A stretch of 64,000 nucleotides of DNA from Amorphophallus konjac. Its lineage: Eukaryota; Streptophyta; Magnoliopsida; Alismatales; Araceae. The position numbers and the translations under genes were made by a program. The notes beneath the pieces were generated by a model. That model saw only the letters and a program-made list of their open reading frames with translations. It was not told the DNA's origin and searched no databases. Shown here one piece after another: positions 32,510-44,004 of this stretch. Position 1 is the first letter of the stretch. Each line of letters opens with the position of its first letter. Location: positions 79,795,247-79,859,246 of the forward strand of contig CM040128.1 in NCBI GenBank assembly GCA_022559845.1. The letters are read 5' to 3'.

Positions 32510-34667
32510 TGATGGGGCATCAAAGGCGATTTCCATACACGGGTGAAGTGTATTTGTGTGTTATGACTTGTATGAGATTGTAATTGTGTAATTTCTTTCA
32601 TTTGGGCTCCTTGTAAGGCTTATATCAAGCCAATGGGCCATTTGTAATGTAGAGTCCATGGCTAGGTTGCCATTAGTAGAGTCCATTAGGGAGCTTATGC
32701 CATATTGGGTCATTAGGTGTCTAATGGGTCACTAATGCACTTAAGGCCCAAATTGGGTTACACTCCCTCATGGGCCAACTAAGTGGGAAGGGTCCAAGTC
32801 TAGCATGGGCTTGTGGATGGTTCATGGCCCATGAGAGGCCCTTGGCCCATGAAGGGGGGCGCCCCCTCTTTTGGCTCCATTAGGCTAGGTTGTTTAGTTT
32901 TTTTTTCTTTCCTTCCTTTCTTTGACCACATGTTGTAAAAATTAGGAATTGGCTTCCTTTAAATATTGTATTTTGTGGTTGGTCATACCTCATCCCAGCC
33001 CTTCAATCCACACCCCTAGATCCAAGGGTTGAGGTTGAATTAGGTTGGCATCCTATATAATGTTGTATTTTTCATGAGAAATTCAATGAAAATCAAAAAT
33101 TTTTGTGAAATTGTGAAGCTAGCTGCGCCCCCAGCCCTCTCCCTCTGGTTTCTCTCTTCCCAAACCTCCATTCTAGAGTGGTATCACCTTTCCCCCACCT
33201 CCGGTCATCATCGGTGCCGCCGCCGCCGCCGTTCGTGCTGCCTTCGAGCCGCCACGGGATCGTCTTCGGTGTTCTGTCCTGCTGGACAGAGGTGCAGCTC
33301 AAAAATTTCTCAAGCTAGCCACGAGTTCCAATCGATGTGAAATTTTGAGGGTTGGTTTATATCTTATAGTCCCTTCCCCACAAAAAATTTAAGGTCCAAA
33401 TTCCCCCGTTTCATAGTGTTTCCACTTCATTCATTCCCCAAACTCAGATCAGATCTGTCTCTGTCTACAGTGACAGAACATTTGAGTTATTCCCCTTCTA
33501 CCACCCTTTTGAATTTCTTTTGACCTCCCAATTTAACTGGGGTTTCTGTCCATTTTTCCCTACAACCACCATTTTTATTAATTTTTTTTGGAGTCTTTTA
33601 CCTATTTTTCAAAATTCATGTTCTACCGGAGCTACAGTACTTCCAGCCAGATCCCAGATCCGACCTTCTTCCAGTAAACAAATCATACAAATTCATAGAC
33701 ACATCCAAACGTGTCCAAACCAATTTTTCCATCTTCCCAACTCAAAATCCTACAACTTTCATGAAGAAGTCGAAGTCTGAATCCAAGGTCTTCCTAGCGG
33801 TCAACGGCAGTTATCAGAGATCCGCTCTGCAGATCTGAGTGTTCAGTTACTGTACAACAGGAGGTTGTAAATTCCATAAGTCTAGATCAGCGAAGATCCA
33901 GGCCAGATTTCTAGGCCTACATTGAAGTACTTCGAGTCAGCTTTCCAACGGCGCTAATTTCGTGTCAATCCGACATCGGATCTGACCGCAGCGTCCGTTC
34001 TCGCCGGACAGCGCGCTGAAAACCAGAAACTGCAGATCCGTGGGAAGTTTTCCCGACGGGCGCCGGCCGGAGCCGCCCGGCCTCCGATCGTCGTTCCAGC
34101 GTGCCGCCAGCCCGGGGATCGCTTCCATCAGTGTCCCCCACCACAGCGGTGACCCGGGTCCCACACGGCCCCTCCGGACAGCACGTGGGCCCCACCGTCA
34201 TTAGTTCGGGTGCTGCCGAAGCTACGCGGAAAGCCGCCCGTCAACCCGAAATCGGCCCTCCCGGGCTCCATTGTGTCACCCTTTACCTCCCTGCGTGGAG
34301 TGGGCTTTACATCATTGCTGTAATCTTTATATAATAATTGTCCCGGGAGTACGAGATCGGCCGGGTTCGTCGTCCCCACGCCGAGCGCGTGGAGGTATCG
34401 TATTCGCTCCTTGCTTGGCATTTCGCTTATTTCTATATATGCTTGTTTATGCCGCTGCTAGAGAGCATGTGTAGGGATATCTAGCTCGCTTTATTTTCAT
34501 ATCACTGCTGCTGCGAGATAGTGCGAGACCGTCCCGTGACCCGATCCGGGCACAAGTGAGAGCCGACCACCCTAGCTCACAGCCGGTTTCTCAACCGCGC
34601 ACATCCGACGCTTCCCTCATTTAGGGACGATCGCGAGCTTGTCGTGTCCGTGTCTCGTCCCGCATCA
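32510..34667 (+). repeat. 5' LTR of element B (2158 bases)
   Basis: TGATGGGGCATC...GTCCCGCATCA. It pairs with 46964-49121, of identical length, with a few dozen differences by eye. TATATAA at 33054. The GC-rich segment 33190-33330 with a CCGCCG run is shared with the LTR of element A. Confidence 0.95.
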
Positions 34668-34670
34668 ATT

Positions 34671-34682
34671 TGGTATCAGAGC
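34671..34682 (+). promoter_or_regulatory. Primer binding site of element B (initiator tRNA-Met type)
   Basis: TGGTATCAGAGC three bases after the LTR. Confidence 0.9.
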
Positions 34683-35008
34683 GAGTTTGAGTCTAGGGTG
34701 TCAAAAAGAAAAACAAAGAATGTCATTTACGTCTAGTCATTAGTCGGGTTAAGTCGAGTCTAGGATCATCATATTTCTAAAACAAAAAAAAGGGAGTGTT
34801 TTTAAATTGCATTTCATCCCGATAATTCGGTATATCAAAAGGTGTTGTCCGAACGTTAGGCTACGCCTATCGGGAAGGCCGCACACTTGCGCGAGTGACC
34901 CTCGGGTCGATTACCTCCGCCCCGTACCGGATATTGGTTTAAGTCTAGGCGCATCATTTCGCATTAGTGTGTTTGCTTTAGTCGGCGTCATCTAGTCGGT
35001 GTGTTTGC

Positions 35009-36406
35009 ATGCCCACTCGTAGGGGTACTCAGTACTCACCCCCACCCCCACCTATGGCGGATCCCCGATCCACTAGTCTCGATGCGTCAGCTGTGCTCGA
35101 AATGTTCCAAAATCTTATGGGACAAGTGCAAGGATTGCATACACGTCTAGATGGGTTAGACACGCAAATGGGTGATTTAAGTACCCGAATGGATAGGATG
35201 GAAGGAGTGAGTACCCGAGTGAACGGTCTAGGCACCCGCCTAGAAGAGAGGATGAAAGCCGTAGAGGATAGGGCCGCCGGGTCGAACCAGTCCGTTCAAG
35301 GATTGGTCGGGAGAGTTGCCGCACTAGAGAAAGGACCCACCCAGACACCCATCCCACCTACCCAAGGTCAACCGGAGCCAGATCACCAACCCGCGACTCC
35401 AAGGGTTCAAGGGGTAGCTGTTAAGAGGCGCGAAGCCCCCGAGGTGCATGACTACGGGTCCGATAATGAGCAACGGGGACATGGTCATGATCACCGCCCT
35501 ACTCGGCGTACCCACGACCAAGACATGGATGAACGGGCCATTCGGACCGTTCGGGTCGACCCTCCCACCTTTGACGGGTCCTTAGACCCAAAGGTCTATC
35601 TTGATTGGGAGGCTGGTATGGACCGATATTTTGAGTGGTTCGAGATGTCGGACCAACGAAAAGTGAAATACGCCAGGATGAAACTTTTAGGCCAAGCACA
35701 AACCTATTGGAGGAACATGGAGAACCTATTGTTTCATCGTCAAGAACCCCCGATTGATATGTGGACCGAGATGAGGAAGAAGCTTAGGAAGAAGTACCTC
35801 CCCACCTCCTACCGCCAGCGTCTTATAGAGAGGTGGAAAAGTCTCATCCAAGGAGACCGGTCCGTCTCGGATTACATCGCCGAATTTGATGAATACTACT
35901 TGCGATGTGATGCCACGGAGGAGGATTCCCTTACCGTCTCTCGGTTTCGGCATGGTCTACGCCCACACCTACGGTATGAGCTCCTCCGCCGTAAGGTGGA
36001 CAAGCTGGAGGATGCTTATCAAGTTGCTCTCAAGATGGAGCAATTCGAGGGAGAGTTCGAGTCTATTCCCCGGTGGAGCCCCGCTCCTCCCCGTAGTGAC
36101 ACACGTGGCTCCTTAGGTTCATACCCGAGGGGACCCATGGCGCGTCTACAGGAGCCCGCCCGTCAGGAGCACTTTGCTCCTAGACCTCGACCTCCCCCAC
36201 CACGGGATCTACCTTCACCCCAACCACCGGCACCCTTTGCCCGTCCCCCAGCTCCTATAGCCCGTCCTCTGGCACCGGCACCCCCTCCACTCTTGTCCAA
36301 GGCACCTACACCTCCCCCATTGTTGCCTACACCCCCTACCCGGCGGGATGATAAGGGTAAGGCCCCTCTTATCGGGGAGAGTAGTCGATCGCGAATACAA
36401 TATTTC
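35009..36406 (+). pseudogene. Element B gag, N-terminal part, interrupted inside its zinc knuckle
   Basis: The ATG at 35009 begins MPTRRGTQYSPPPPPMADPR. Residues about 30-110 form heptad-rich coiled coil. Residues about 185-350 are a Retrotrans_gag domain (DPKVYLDWEAGMDRYFEW, LRKKYLPTSYRQRLIERW, SVSDYIAEFDEYYLRC, VSRFRHGLRPHLRYELL). A proline-rich linker follows. At 36401 begins the knuckle: Y-F, then element C intervenes; H-C-H-G-Y-G-H-I-A-S-E-C resumes at 46299. The first metal-binding Cys is Tyr (TAT instead of TGT), so the knuckle was altered independently of the insertion. Confidence 0.88.
36402..36406 (+). repeat. Left target-site duplication of element C
   Basis: ATTTC, versus GTTTC at 46294-46298: four of five match. 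Confidence 0.65.
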
Positions 36407-38762
36407 TGATGGAGGCATCACCCACGATTCCCTTTGGCTCGGGTCCACTTCTTCACATTCAGGAGCTGGTTGAGTTTGGGCCTCACTCTATTAAGGCCCC
36501 TTATCCATTTTATAGTTTTCCTTTGTGTCATTTTGATGTATTTTCATTTTATTGGAGTCATTTCCCTAGGTCTAGCACTTACTTTCCTATGTTTTGTATC
36601 ATCATGCTGTCTAATGAGGCTATTGGGCCCAATTCGTTGGGCTAGGCCCATTGGCGCCCCCACCCCCCCTTGGTTATTTGTAGTTGCTTATTTTGTCAGG
36701 GACTTATTGTAAAGAGTGGGTTGCCTATAAATAGGACCCCGCTCCCCCTCATTTGAAGTTAATGAATGAATGAGTTAAAATTGCCATTTGAGTTCAAATT
36801 GGAGTGATTCCTCTAGTTTTTTGGGTGAGAGACCCTAGGGGAGAGATTCCCACCTATTCCCCTCTTAATCTCTCTATTTCACCCCTCTTTCTCTCTCCTC
36901 CAACCCCAATTTCGAATTTTCTTCTCTCTCCTCCCTCCCCCTTCAACTCCCAACCACCACCCACCTCATTCATTACCCCTCCACTTCCCCAAGCAACCAT
37001 TACTCCACCCCTTGTTCCAAGAGGGAATCTCCCCCACTTCCAACACAATCTCCTCCCTTCCAAGGCAATCCCCCTAGTTCCCATACAACCCTACACATTC
37101 CAAGACCCTTTCAAATTTGAAACCCATTCCCTCCACTTGTTTTGGCCGCCCCCATCCCTTACCCTCCCCTCAAGCCAAGTTCGCCCCCCTTACTCCCCCA
37201 TTCCCCCTCTCACACCCTCATCTTCCTCCTCCACCTGCTAGCCCTAGCTTCCAGCCAGTCTCCCACTCATTCCCCATCACCATTAGCTCCCTTCTCCACC
37301 CCCACAAGAACCCCCCCTCATCCTTAGGTCGCCCCTACTCCTTCCCTCCACCAAAGAAGCCACCTCTCCCTCTCATTTCTTTTCAGGTTGGAGCTGTGCT
37401 GGCCTGCAGATCAGCCCCTAGTTGCAGCGTCGACCACGGCTTCCTCCTGGTGCTCCTGAAGGCGTGGCCTACCATTCTGGAAAGGCTTTCCAGTCTATTT
37501 CGCAAGCGAGGTGGAATCAACACGATCCGAGGTCGGAGCTATCCAAGGGAGCCGTTTCCCTACAATCGCGCCGTACTGCCCCTGCAGAGGACTAGCACCC
37601 ACTTGAAGGTTTCACCACGGCGAACCTCGACAGATTCAGCCTTGAAGCTCTTCTACAAATATCTTCCTCCTCCAGTCTTCGTTCAGGATCAAGAAACGGA
37701 ACCTCGTTCGGTTGCCGGAGGACGGAGTTACAAATTTTCTCCCCCAAGCTCTCCAGTCCTGCCTTCTGCAGTCTGCTCCGACCAGTACCCACTCTTCAGG
37801 GTACACCGAACCGCCCCGACCTCTGATTGCATCACCGCCACCTCCTGCTGAAATCTATCTCGACCACAAAGACGTCGCCGCCAGTTTCGTGCTGTTCGGA
37901 GCTCGGGAGGGCGCACGGTGACCTCTGCAACCTGCTGTTCCAGTCCAGACAGAGCCCGCGGCCAGACAGAGAGGTCTCCTTCCAGTTGCTGGTGCGGCCA
38001 CCTCCGACCCCCTGAGCATTCCCAAAAATTCTGCAGTCATCCCCTTCAAGTCAGGAAGCTGTAGGAAGTGGTCTCATTCAATTCGGAGTCCGGACGAGTC
38101 CGTGGCGCCCTCAACCTCATCACCCTGTCCTGCAGGCCAGAACAAGGCTGAAATCGCACCGGACGACCCTTAGTCATTGAAAGCTTTTCTCCCCTCCCCG
38201 CTTGGCCGGCTGAAGGCCCCACCCTGCGTGGTGGTAGTTTTGGTTGTAAGACTTTAACCCCCACCCCAAGATCCCCCTCCTGCGTGAGGAGTAGTTTTGT
38301 ACTTCTTTGGGCAGGTCAAGCGACACCGCCGCGGCGTGTGGGGAGCCACCGCCTCCCCGCTCGCCCTCGTCTCCGACCGGGACCGGTTTCCTCAAACCGG
38401 TCGAGTAAGTGCCTCATCCTAGCTCATTAGTGTTGCTCTTTCAATATTTTCTTCATGCGCCGCTGAATTTGTGAGGGAGCGCCCGATCCTCAAGTTCATG
38501 ACTTAGAGTGATCGCCGTGGGGTAGTGTGAACCGGTGCCTTTGCGCACTTTGTCGGCCCCAATTGAATTGGGCATTCAAACCTTGGGGAGTCAAATCTTG
38601 GCCTTGCTGGCCCTCTACCAGCAAGGGCTCATTCCCATAATTCACACTTGGTATCGCCAAGTCACTCCGGGAATAGAGTGCGACGGGAGAGCGGTGGCCC
38701 ATTAAGGTCCATTTGAATGCTATTTGTGAATGCTTGCTTAAGTCCGAGGTTGTGTCACATCA
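36407..38762 (+). repeat. 5' LTR of element C (2356 bases)
   Basis: TGATGGAGGCATC...TGTGTCACATCA. The 3' LTR (43938-46293) has the same length; by eye I count only about 16 differences, mostly C/T or G/A, so C is the youngest member of the nest. TATAAATA at 36726. Confidence 0.95.
36726..36733 (+). promoter_or_regulatory. TATA box of the C LTR
   Basis: TTGCCTATAAATAGGACCCC, present in both LTRs. Confidence 0.7.
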
Positions 38763-38764
38763 AG

Positions 38765-38776
38765 TGGTATCAGAGC
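38765..38776 (+). promoter_or_regulatory. Primer binding site of element C (initiator tRNA-Met type)
   Basis: TGGTATCAGAGC two bases after the LTR. Confidence 0.9.
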
Positions 38777-38857
38777 AAGTCCTTGACTTGTCTCTATCAA
38801 GTCTAAGTCCTAGGACCTTTGCATAGTGTGTCCAACCACTTTGGCCCTTTGTCTTGC

Positions 38858-41122
38858 ATGTCCACCCGTAGTGGTGCTAGCTATCAACCCGGTTCATCGT
38901 CTTCGGCTCCACCAATGGATCCCAATCCTCACCAACTCAACCAAGATGTTCCTAGGGAGGGACCCCAAGGCCACATGGATAGGGTAGATGCTGCCCTCAC
39001 AACCATCCTTGCCCAACTAGAGTCCATTACCAACCGAATTGCTCGGTTAGAAGACCAAGAGTTCCGCCCAAGGAACAATGAGCCTAGAATTCCCCCTCCG
39101 CATGATGAGCCTCATAGAGAAGATCCTCACCCAAGGATCAATGAGCCAAGAGCCCCTCCACCACATGGTGAGTTCCATAGGAATGGTTTTCCCCAAAGGA
39201 ACCAAGGCCCAAGAGTCCACCCTCCACATGTAGAGCCTCATAGGGATGAGTTCCACCCAAGGAACAACGGCCCAAGAGCCCATCACCCACATGCTGAATT
39301 TTATAGGGAGGATATGGACCATGACCATTATTATGATTATGAGAGGCCTCGCCCCCATCAAAACCATGACCGGCGTCCACGGGATGATCCGGATGACACC
39401 CTTTTAAGGATGATCAAGGTAGAGGCCCCAAATTTTGATGGTTCACATGAACCTAGTGTTTACCTAGAATGGGAGACCGCCATGGACCAATACTTTGAAT
39501 GGTACCCCATGTCCGACCAAAGGAGAGTTAGATTGGCTAAGATGCATCTCACTAAGTTGGCCAAAACTTATTGGCTAAACCAAGAGGGTCTAAGACGGGT
39601 TAGGCGGGAAGAGCCTATTGACACTTGGGCGGATATGAAAAACCAACTTAGGAACAAATACCTCCCCCGAACCTACCACCAAATGCTCCTAGATGAATGG
39701 CAAAGCCTCACCCAAGAAGGGAAGACCGTGGTAGAGTACATTGAAAAATTTGACTCCTATCTTTTAAAGTGTGGAGTCCATGAGGATCCGGACGTCACCT
39801 TATCCCGCTTTAGGAATGGGCTTCAAAGCCACATCAAGAGGGAACTATTCATGAGAGACGTTGACAACCTTGAGCTAGCTTACCAAGTAGCTAGAGATGT
39901 GGAAAGTTTTTCTAGAAGTTCCCGATTTATCACTCCCCGACCAACCGATCCCAAAAACTTGGGACCACGTCCCATTCCACCCACTCCCATGAGAGCTCCT
40001 AGCCCAAGTGGGAATGCCCCTTTAAGATCCTACAATCCTCCCCCACCCATCACTCCAAACAAGCCCGCTCCTAGTCATCCTCTCCCACGGAAGGATGACA
40101 ACCCCAAAGGACCAAGTGTAGGAGCCACCCCGGGAAGAGGGCGCCAACAATGCTATAGGTGTCAAGGGTTTGGTCATTTTGCGGGACAATGTCCATCTAA
40201 GGGGTTATCTAGTTTGCTTATTGAGGAAGAAGTTCAACCCCAAAAGGAACAAGAAAATGACGTTGAGGAACATGAAGCCTCACTAGATTGGGAAGAGGAG
40301 TATGAAGCCCAATATCTAGAGTCGGGTCTAGATCACTCCACTCCTTCAAACAACTCCCATCTAGGAGTCATTAGGTGCATCCTCACCCAACCTCAAGAAG
40401 AGGATTGGCGTCGGACCTCAATCTTCCACACCTTTATCAAGATAGAGAACCATGTGAGGAAAGTGATCTTGGATAGTGGTAGTTGTGTTAATGCCGTGTC
40501 ACCCGACACCGTCAAGCTCCTTGGGCTTACTCTCACTCCCCACCCAAGTCCATACCGGGTCTCATGGATCAACAACAACTCCATCCCGGTCAACACCCAA
40601 TGCCTAGTGCCTCTCACTTTCTCTTCCTACCATGGCCAAATATGGTGTGACGTCATACCCATGGAAGTGGGTAGCATCCTTTTAGGAAGACCTTGGCTCT
40701 ATGATGTGGATGCCACCATTTTAGGGAGAAGCAACATATGCACCTTTGAGCATGAGGGTAAGACTATCCGTCTTAACCCCTCCCCACCTCGACCCATGCC
40801 CAAGAAGGACCCTCTCCCTCAAGGATCACACCCCACCACTCCACAAGTCTCGGGGAACTCCACCCCTCCAACCCAAGCCCTTATCCAAACCCCAAAACAA
40901 AGTAGAACCACGGGGTTGACCAAAGGTCTTCATCTCATCACTAGGAAAGAGCTTGAAGAGGAAATTGCTCAAGGGGTGCCATTGTGTGCAGTAGTCATAT
41001 GCTTAGGGGAACCTACCCCTTCTAACCCCCATCCCATAGAAATCCAACAACTTTTGGAAGAATTCCATGATGTGTTCCCGGAAGAGCTCCCGGACCAACT
41101 CCCTCCCATGCGTGATGTGTAA
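38858..41122 (+). pseudogene. Element C gag-protease, ended by a premature stop before RT
   Basis: The first ATG (38858) gives MSTRSGASYQPGSSS; 754 codons to TAA at 41120-41122. Residues about 95-170 hold degenerate P/H/N/E-rich repeats (NNEPRIPPPHDEPHRED). Gag domain at about 195-355 (SVYLEWETAMDQYFEWYP, LRNKYLPRTYHQMLLDEW). CCHC knuckle CYRCQGFGHFAGQC near residue 431. Retropepsin with ILDSGSCVNAVSP near 538 and GSILLGRPWL near 608. The frame continues unbroken into RT except for this TAA, where related elements have Gln (CAA), so it looks like a C-to-T change. Confidence 0.85.
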
Positions 41123-42005
41123 CACGCAATCGATCTAGTACCGGGAGCCACCCTTCCAAACCTTCCTCATTATCGCCTCAATCCCACGGAACATGCCGAA
41201 CTTAGGAGGCAAATAGAGGAACTCATTAGGAAGGGCTTCATCCGCATTAGTAAGAGTCCATGTGCCGTCCCGGCCCTCCTTACCCCCAAGAAAGATGGAT
41301 CATGGCGGATGTGTGTGGATAGCCGGGCCATTAACAAGATTACCGTCAAGTATAGGTTCCCCATCCCTAGGCTTGATGACATGTTGGATATGCTAGCCGG
41401 AGCCACCATCTTCTCTAAGATAGATCTCAAGAGTGGCTACCACCAAGTTAGGGTAAGGCCCGGGGATGAGTGGAAAACGGCCTTCAAGACCAAGGATGGT
41501 CTCTTTGAGTGGTTAGTCATGCCATTTGGACTTTCTAATGCCCCAAGTACTTTCATGCGTCTTATGACGGAGGTACTTAGGCCTTTCATTGGGAATTTTC
41601 TAGTGGTATACTTTGATGATATTCTCATCTATAGCCAAACCCATGAGGCCCACCTTGACCACCTTAGGAAAGTTTGCACCGTCCTCCGGCAAGAAAGCCT
41701 ATTTGCCAACCTAGGAAAGTGTCATTTCATGACCACTTCCATCACCTTCCTAGGATTTGTGGTGTCAACCAAAGGAGTCTCCATGGACCCCGACAAGGTC
41801 CAAGCTATTCTTGATTGGCCGGAGCCCCACACCCTTCATGAGGTTAGGAGTTTCCATGGGTTGGCCACATTCTATAGGAGATTCATTCGAGGGTTTAGCA
41901 CTATCACCGGCCCAATAACTGATTGTCTCAAGAAGGGAACCTTTGTTTGGACCAAAGCCGCCTCTAAAGCCTTCCTTGAGCTTAAGGAAAAGTTGACCCA
42001 AGCCC
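41123..42005 (+). pseudogene. Element C reverse transcriptase segment, same frame as gag
   Basis: Follows the TAA directly: [20 protein letters not shown], then RT motifs [46 protein letters not shown] and the catalytic [11 protein letters not shown] (YFDD near 41609). The frame is lost near 42005 (KLTQA then unrelated residues and a stop), consistent with one missing base. RNase H continues in the -1 frame. Confidence 0.9.
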
Positions 42006-44004
42006 GGTCCTATGCCTTCCCGATTTCTCCAAAGTTTTTGAGGTCACTTGTGATGCATCCGGGACAGGGATAGGAGGGATTCTTAGTCAAGAGGGACACC
42101 CGGTCGCCTACTTTAGTGAGAAGCTATGTGATGCTAGGACTAGATACTCCACCTATGACAAGGAGTTCTATGCCGTGGTCCAATCCCTCCGACACTGGAG
42201 ACATTACTTGCTTCCCAAAGAGTTTGTCATCTTTTCCGACCATGAGGCCCTCAAATACCTCAATTCCCAACAAAAGTTGAATGCCCGACATGCCCGATGG
42301 GTTGAGTTCATCCAATCCTACACCTTTGTCATCAAACACAAGGCCGGGAGTGAGAATAAGGCCGCGGATGCCCTTAGTAGGAAGATGTCCTTGTTATCCA
42401 CTATCCAAGTGGAAGTGATTGGTTTTGATAAGGTCAAGGACGAGTACCCTGGTTGCCCCGACTTTGGGCAAATCTATGCCAACTTGACCACTCATTCTAG
42501 CAAGGAGCATGAGGGATTTATTTTAGAGGATGGGTTCCTCTTCAAGGGGCCAAGGCTTTGCATTCCCCGGACCTCTCTTCGAGATTTCTTGGTTTGGGAA
42601 TTACATGCCGGAGGGTTAGCCGGTCATTTTGGGGTCCACAAAACCATTGCCTTAGTTGAGGGTCAATTTTATTGGCCGAGCCTCAAGAAAGATGTAGGCA
42701 AAATAGTGGGTCAATGTCGCACGTGTGCTTCGGCCAAGCAGGTGAAGCAAAACACCGGCCTATACACCCCACTTCCCATTCCCGACCGACCATGGCAAGA
42801 TTTGAGCATGGACTTTGTGCTAGGCTTACCCAAGACCTCTAGGAAGCATGACTCCATCTATGTGGTGGTTGATAGATTTTCCAAAATGGCCCACTTCATC
42901 CCATGCTCCAAAACATCCGATGCCTCCCATGTAGCCCGATTATTCTTTGATGAGGTAGTCCGCCTCCATGGGCTGCCCAAGACCATAGTCTCCGATAGGG
43001 ATGTCAAATTCACTAGCTATTTTTGGAAGACTCTTTGGCACATGATGGGTACCCTCCTCAAATTCTCCACTGCCTACCACCCCCAAACGGATGGCCAAAC
43101 TGAAGTGGTCAACCGGAGTCTAGGGAACCTCCTTAGGAGTCTTGTTGAGGATCGGCCAGGAAATTGGGATCTCATCTTACCACAGGCTGAGTTTGCATAC
43201 AACAATTCCATCAATAAGTCAATAGGAATGAGTCCATTTGAAGCCGTGCATGGGTACAAACCAAGAAAGCCATCCGACCTCATTCCCCTTCCCCAGCATG
43301 CTAGAGTGTCCATTTCTGCCGAGTCTTTTGCACAACATATTAGGCAATTGCATGAGGAAATTCGCAAGCACATTAGCATGAAAAATGAGGCTTATAAAAA
43401 GTTGGCCGACTCTCACCGGCGTCACTTAGAGTTCCAAGTGGGTGACTTTGTGATGGTAAGGACGGAGAGGCTCTCCCCAGGAGCCAACTCCAAGTTGAGG
43501 CCACGTGGGACTGGGTCCTTCCAGGTCTTGAGGCGCATTGGTGCAAATGCTTATGAGTTAGATCTCCCTGAGGATTATGGGGTAAGTCCTACATTCAATG
43601 TCGCCGACTTAGTGCCATACAAGGGCCCCACGGTGGGACCTAGTGAGGAGATTGAGCCTACTTCTTCCTTTGAGAGAGTACCCACCCGTGAGGAGAGTCC
43701 ACTAGCCAAGAGAGCTCAGCGCGATCGCATTGAACGAATATTGGATGAGCAGGTCACTACCACCCGGAGCAAGGTATATGAGCGCTATCTCGTCAGGTGG
43801 AAGGATCGGCCTCCATCGGAAGACTCATGGGTGAGTCGGGAGGACCTCCAGCGATTGGATCCGGACCTCCTCGAGCGGTACCTTAGCCGGATGGATCCTT
43901 ACTCGACGGAGTCGAGCTCTTCGCGGCCCAGGGGATTTGATGGAGGCATCACCCACGATTCCCTTTGGCTCGGGTCCACTTCTTCACATTCAGGAGCTGG
44001 TTGA
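42006..44004 (+). pseudogene. Element C RNase H, integrase and chromodomain segment
   Basis: After the frameshift: RNase H ([40 protein letters not shown]). Then the integrase HHCC zinc domain (H-A-G-G-L-A-G-H-F...C-R-T-C), the core with MDFVLGLPKTSRKHDSIYVV, VSDRDVKFTS and the final Glu in TDGQTEVVNRSLGNLLR, and a chromodomain at about 43720-43890 (RIERILDEQ, YLVRWKDRPPSEDSWV). The frame runs 67 bases into the 3' LTR and ends at 44004, so the last residues are LTR-encoded. Confidence 0.9.

Larger units (their letters stand above)
34668..36406 (+). mobile_element. Element B internal region, left part
   Basis: Spacer ATT, primer site at 34671-34682, a 330-base leader, then the gag ORF up to the insertion of element C at 36407. 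The region continues at 46299. Without C the internal region is only about 2.4 kb and lacks pol, so B is a gag-only non-autonomous element (TR-GAG type). Confidence 0.85.
38763..43937 (+). mobile_element. Element C internal region: chromovirus gag-pol
   Basis: A two-base spacer, primer site TGGTATCAGAGC (38765-38776), then one gag-pol frame with gag, zinc knuckle, protease, RT, RNase H, integrase and chromodomain in Ty3/gypsy chromovirus order. It is the only pol-bearing LTR element in the window. I did not assign a clade. Confidence 0.93.

Noticed and set aside
34671..34682. tRNA gene signal at TGGTATCAGAGC sites
   Set aside because: These are primer binding sites next to LTR ends; no cloverleaf or A/B boxes around them.
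36434..38395. Several 60-240 codon ORFs repeated at 43965-45926
   Set aside because: They lie in the two C LTRs and are duplicated only because the LTRs are.
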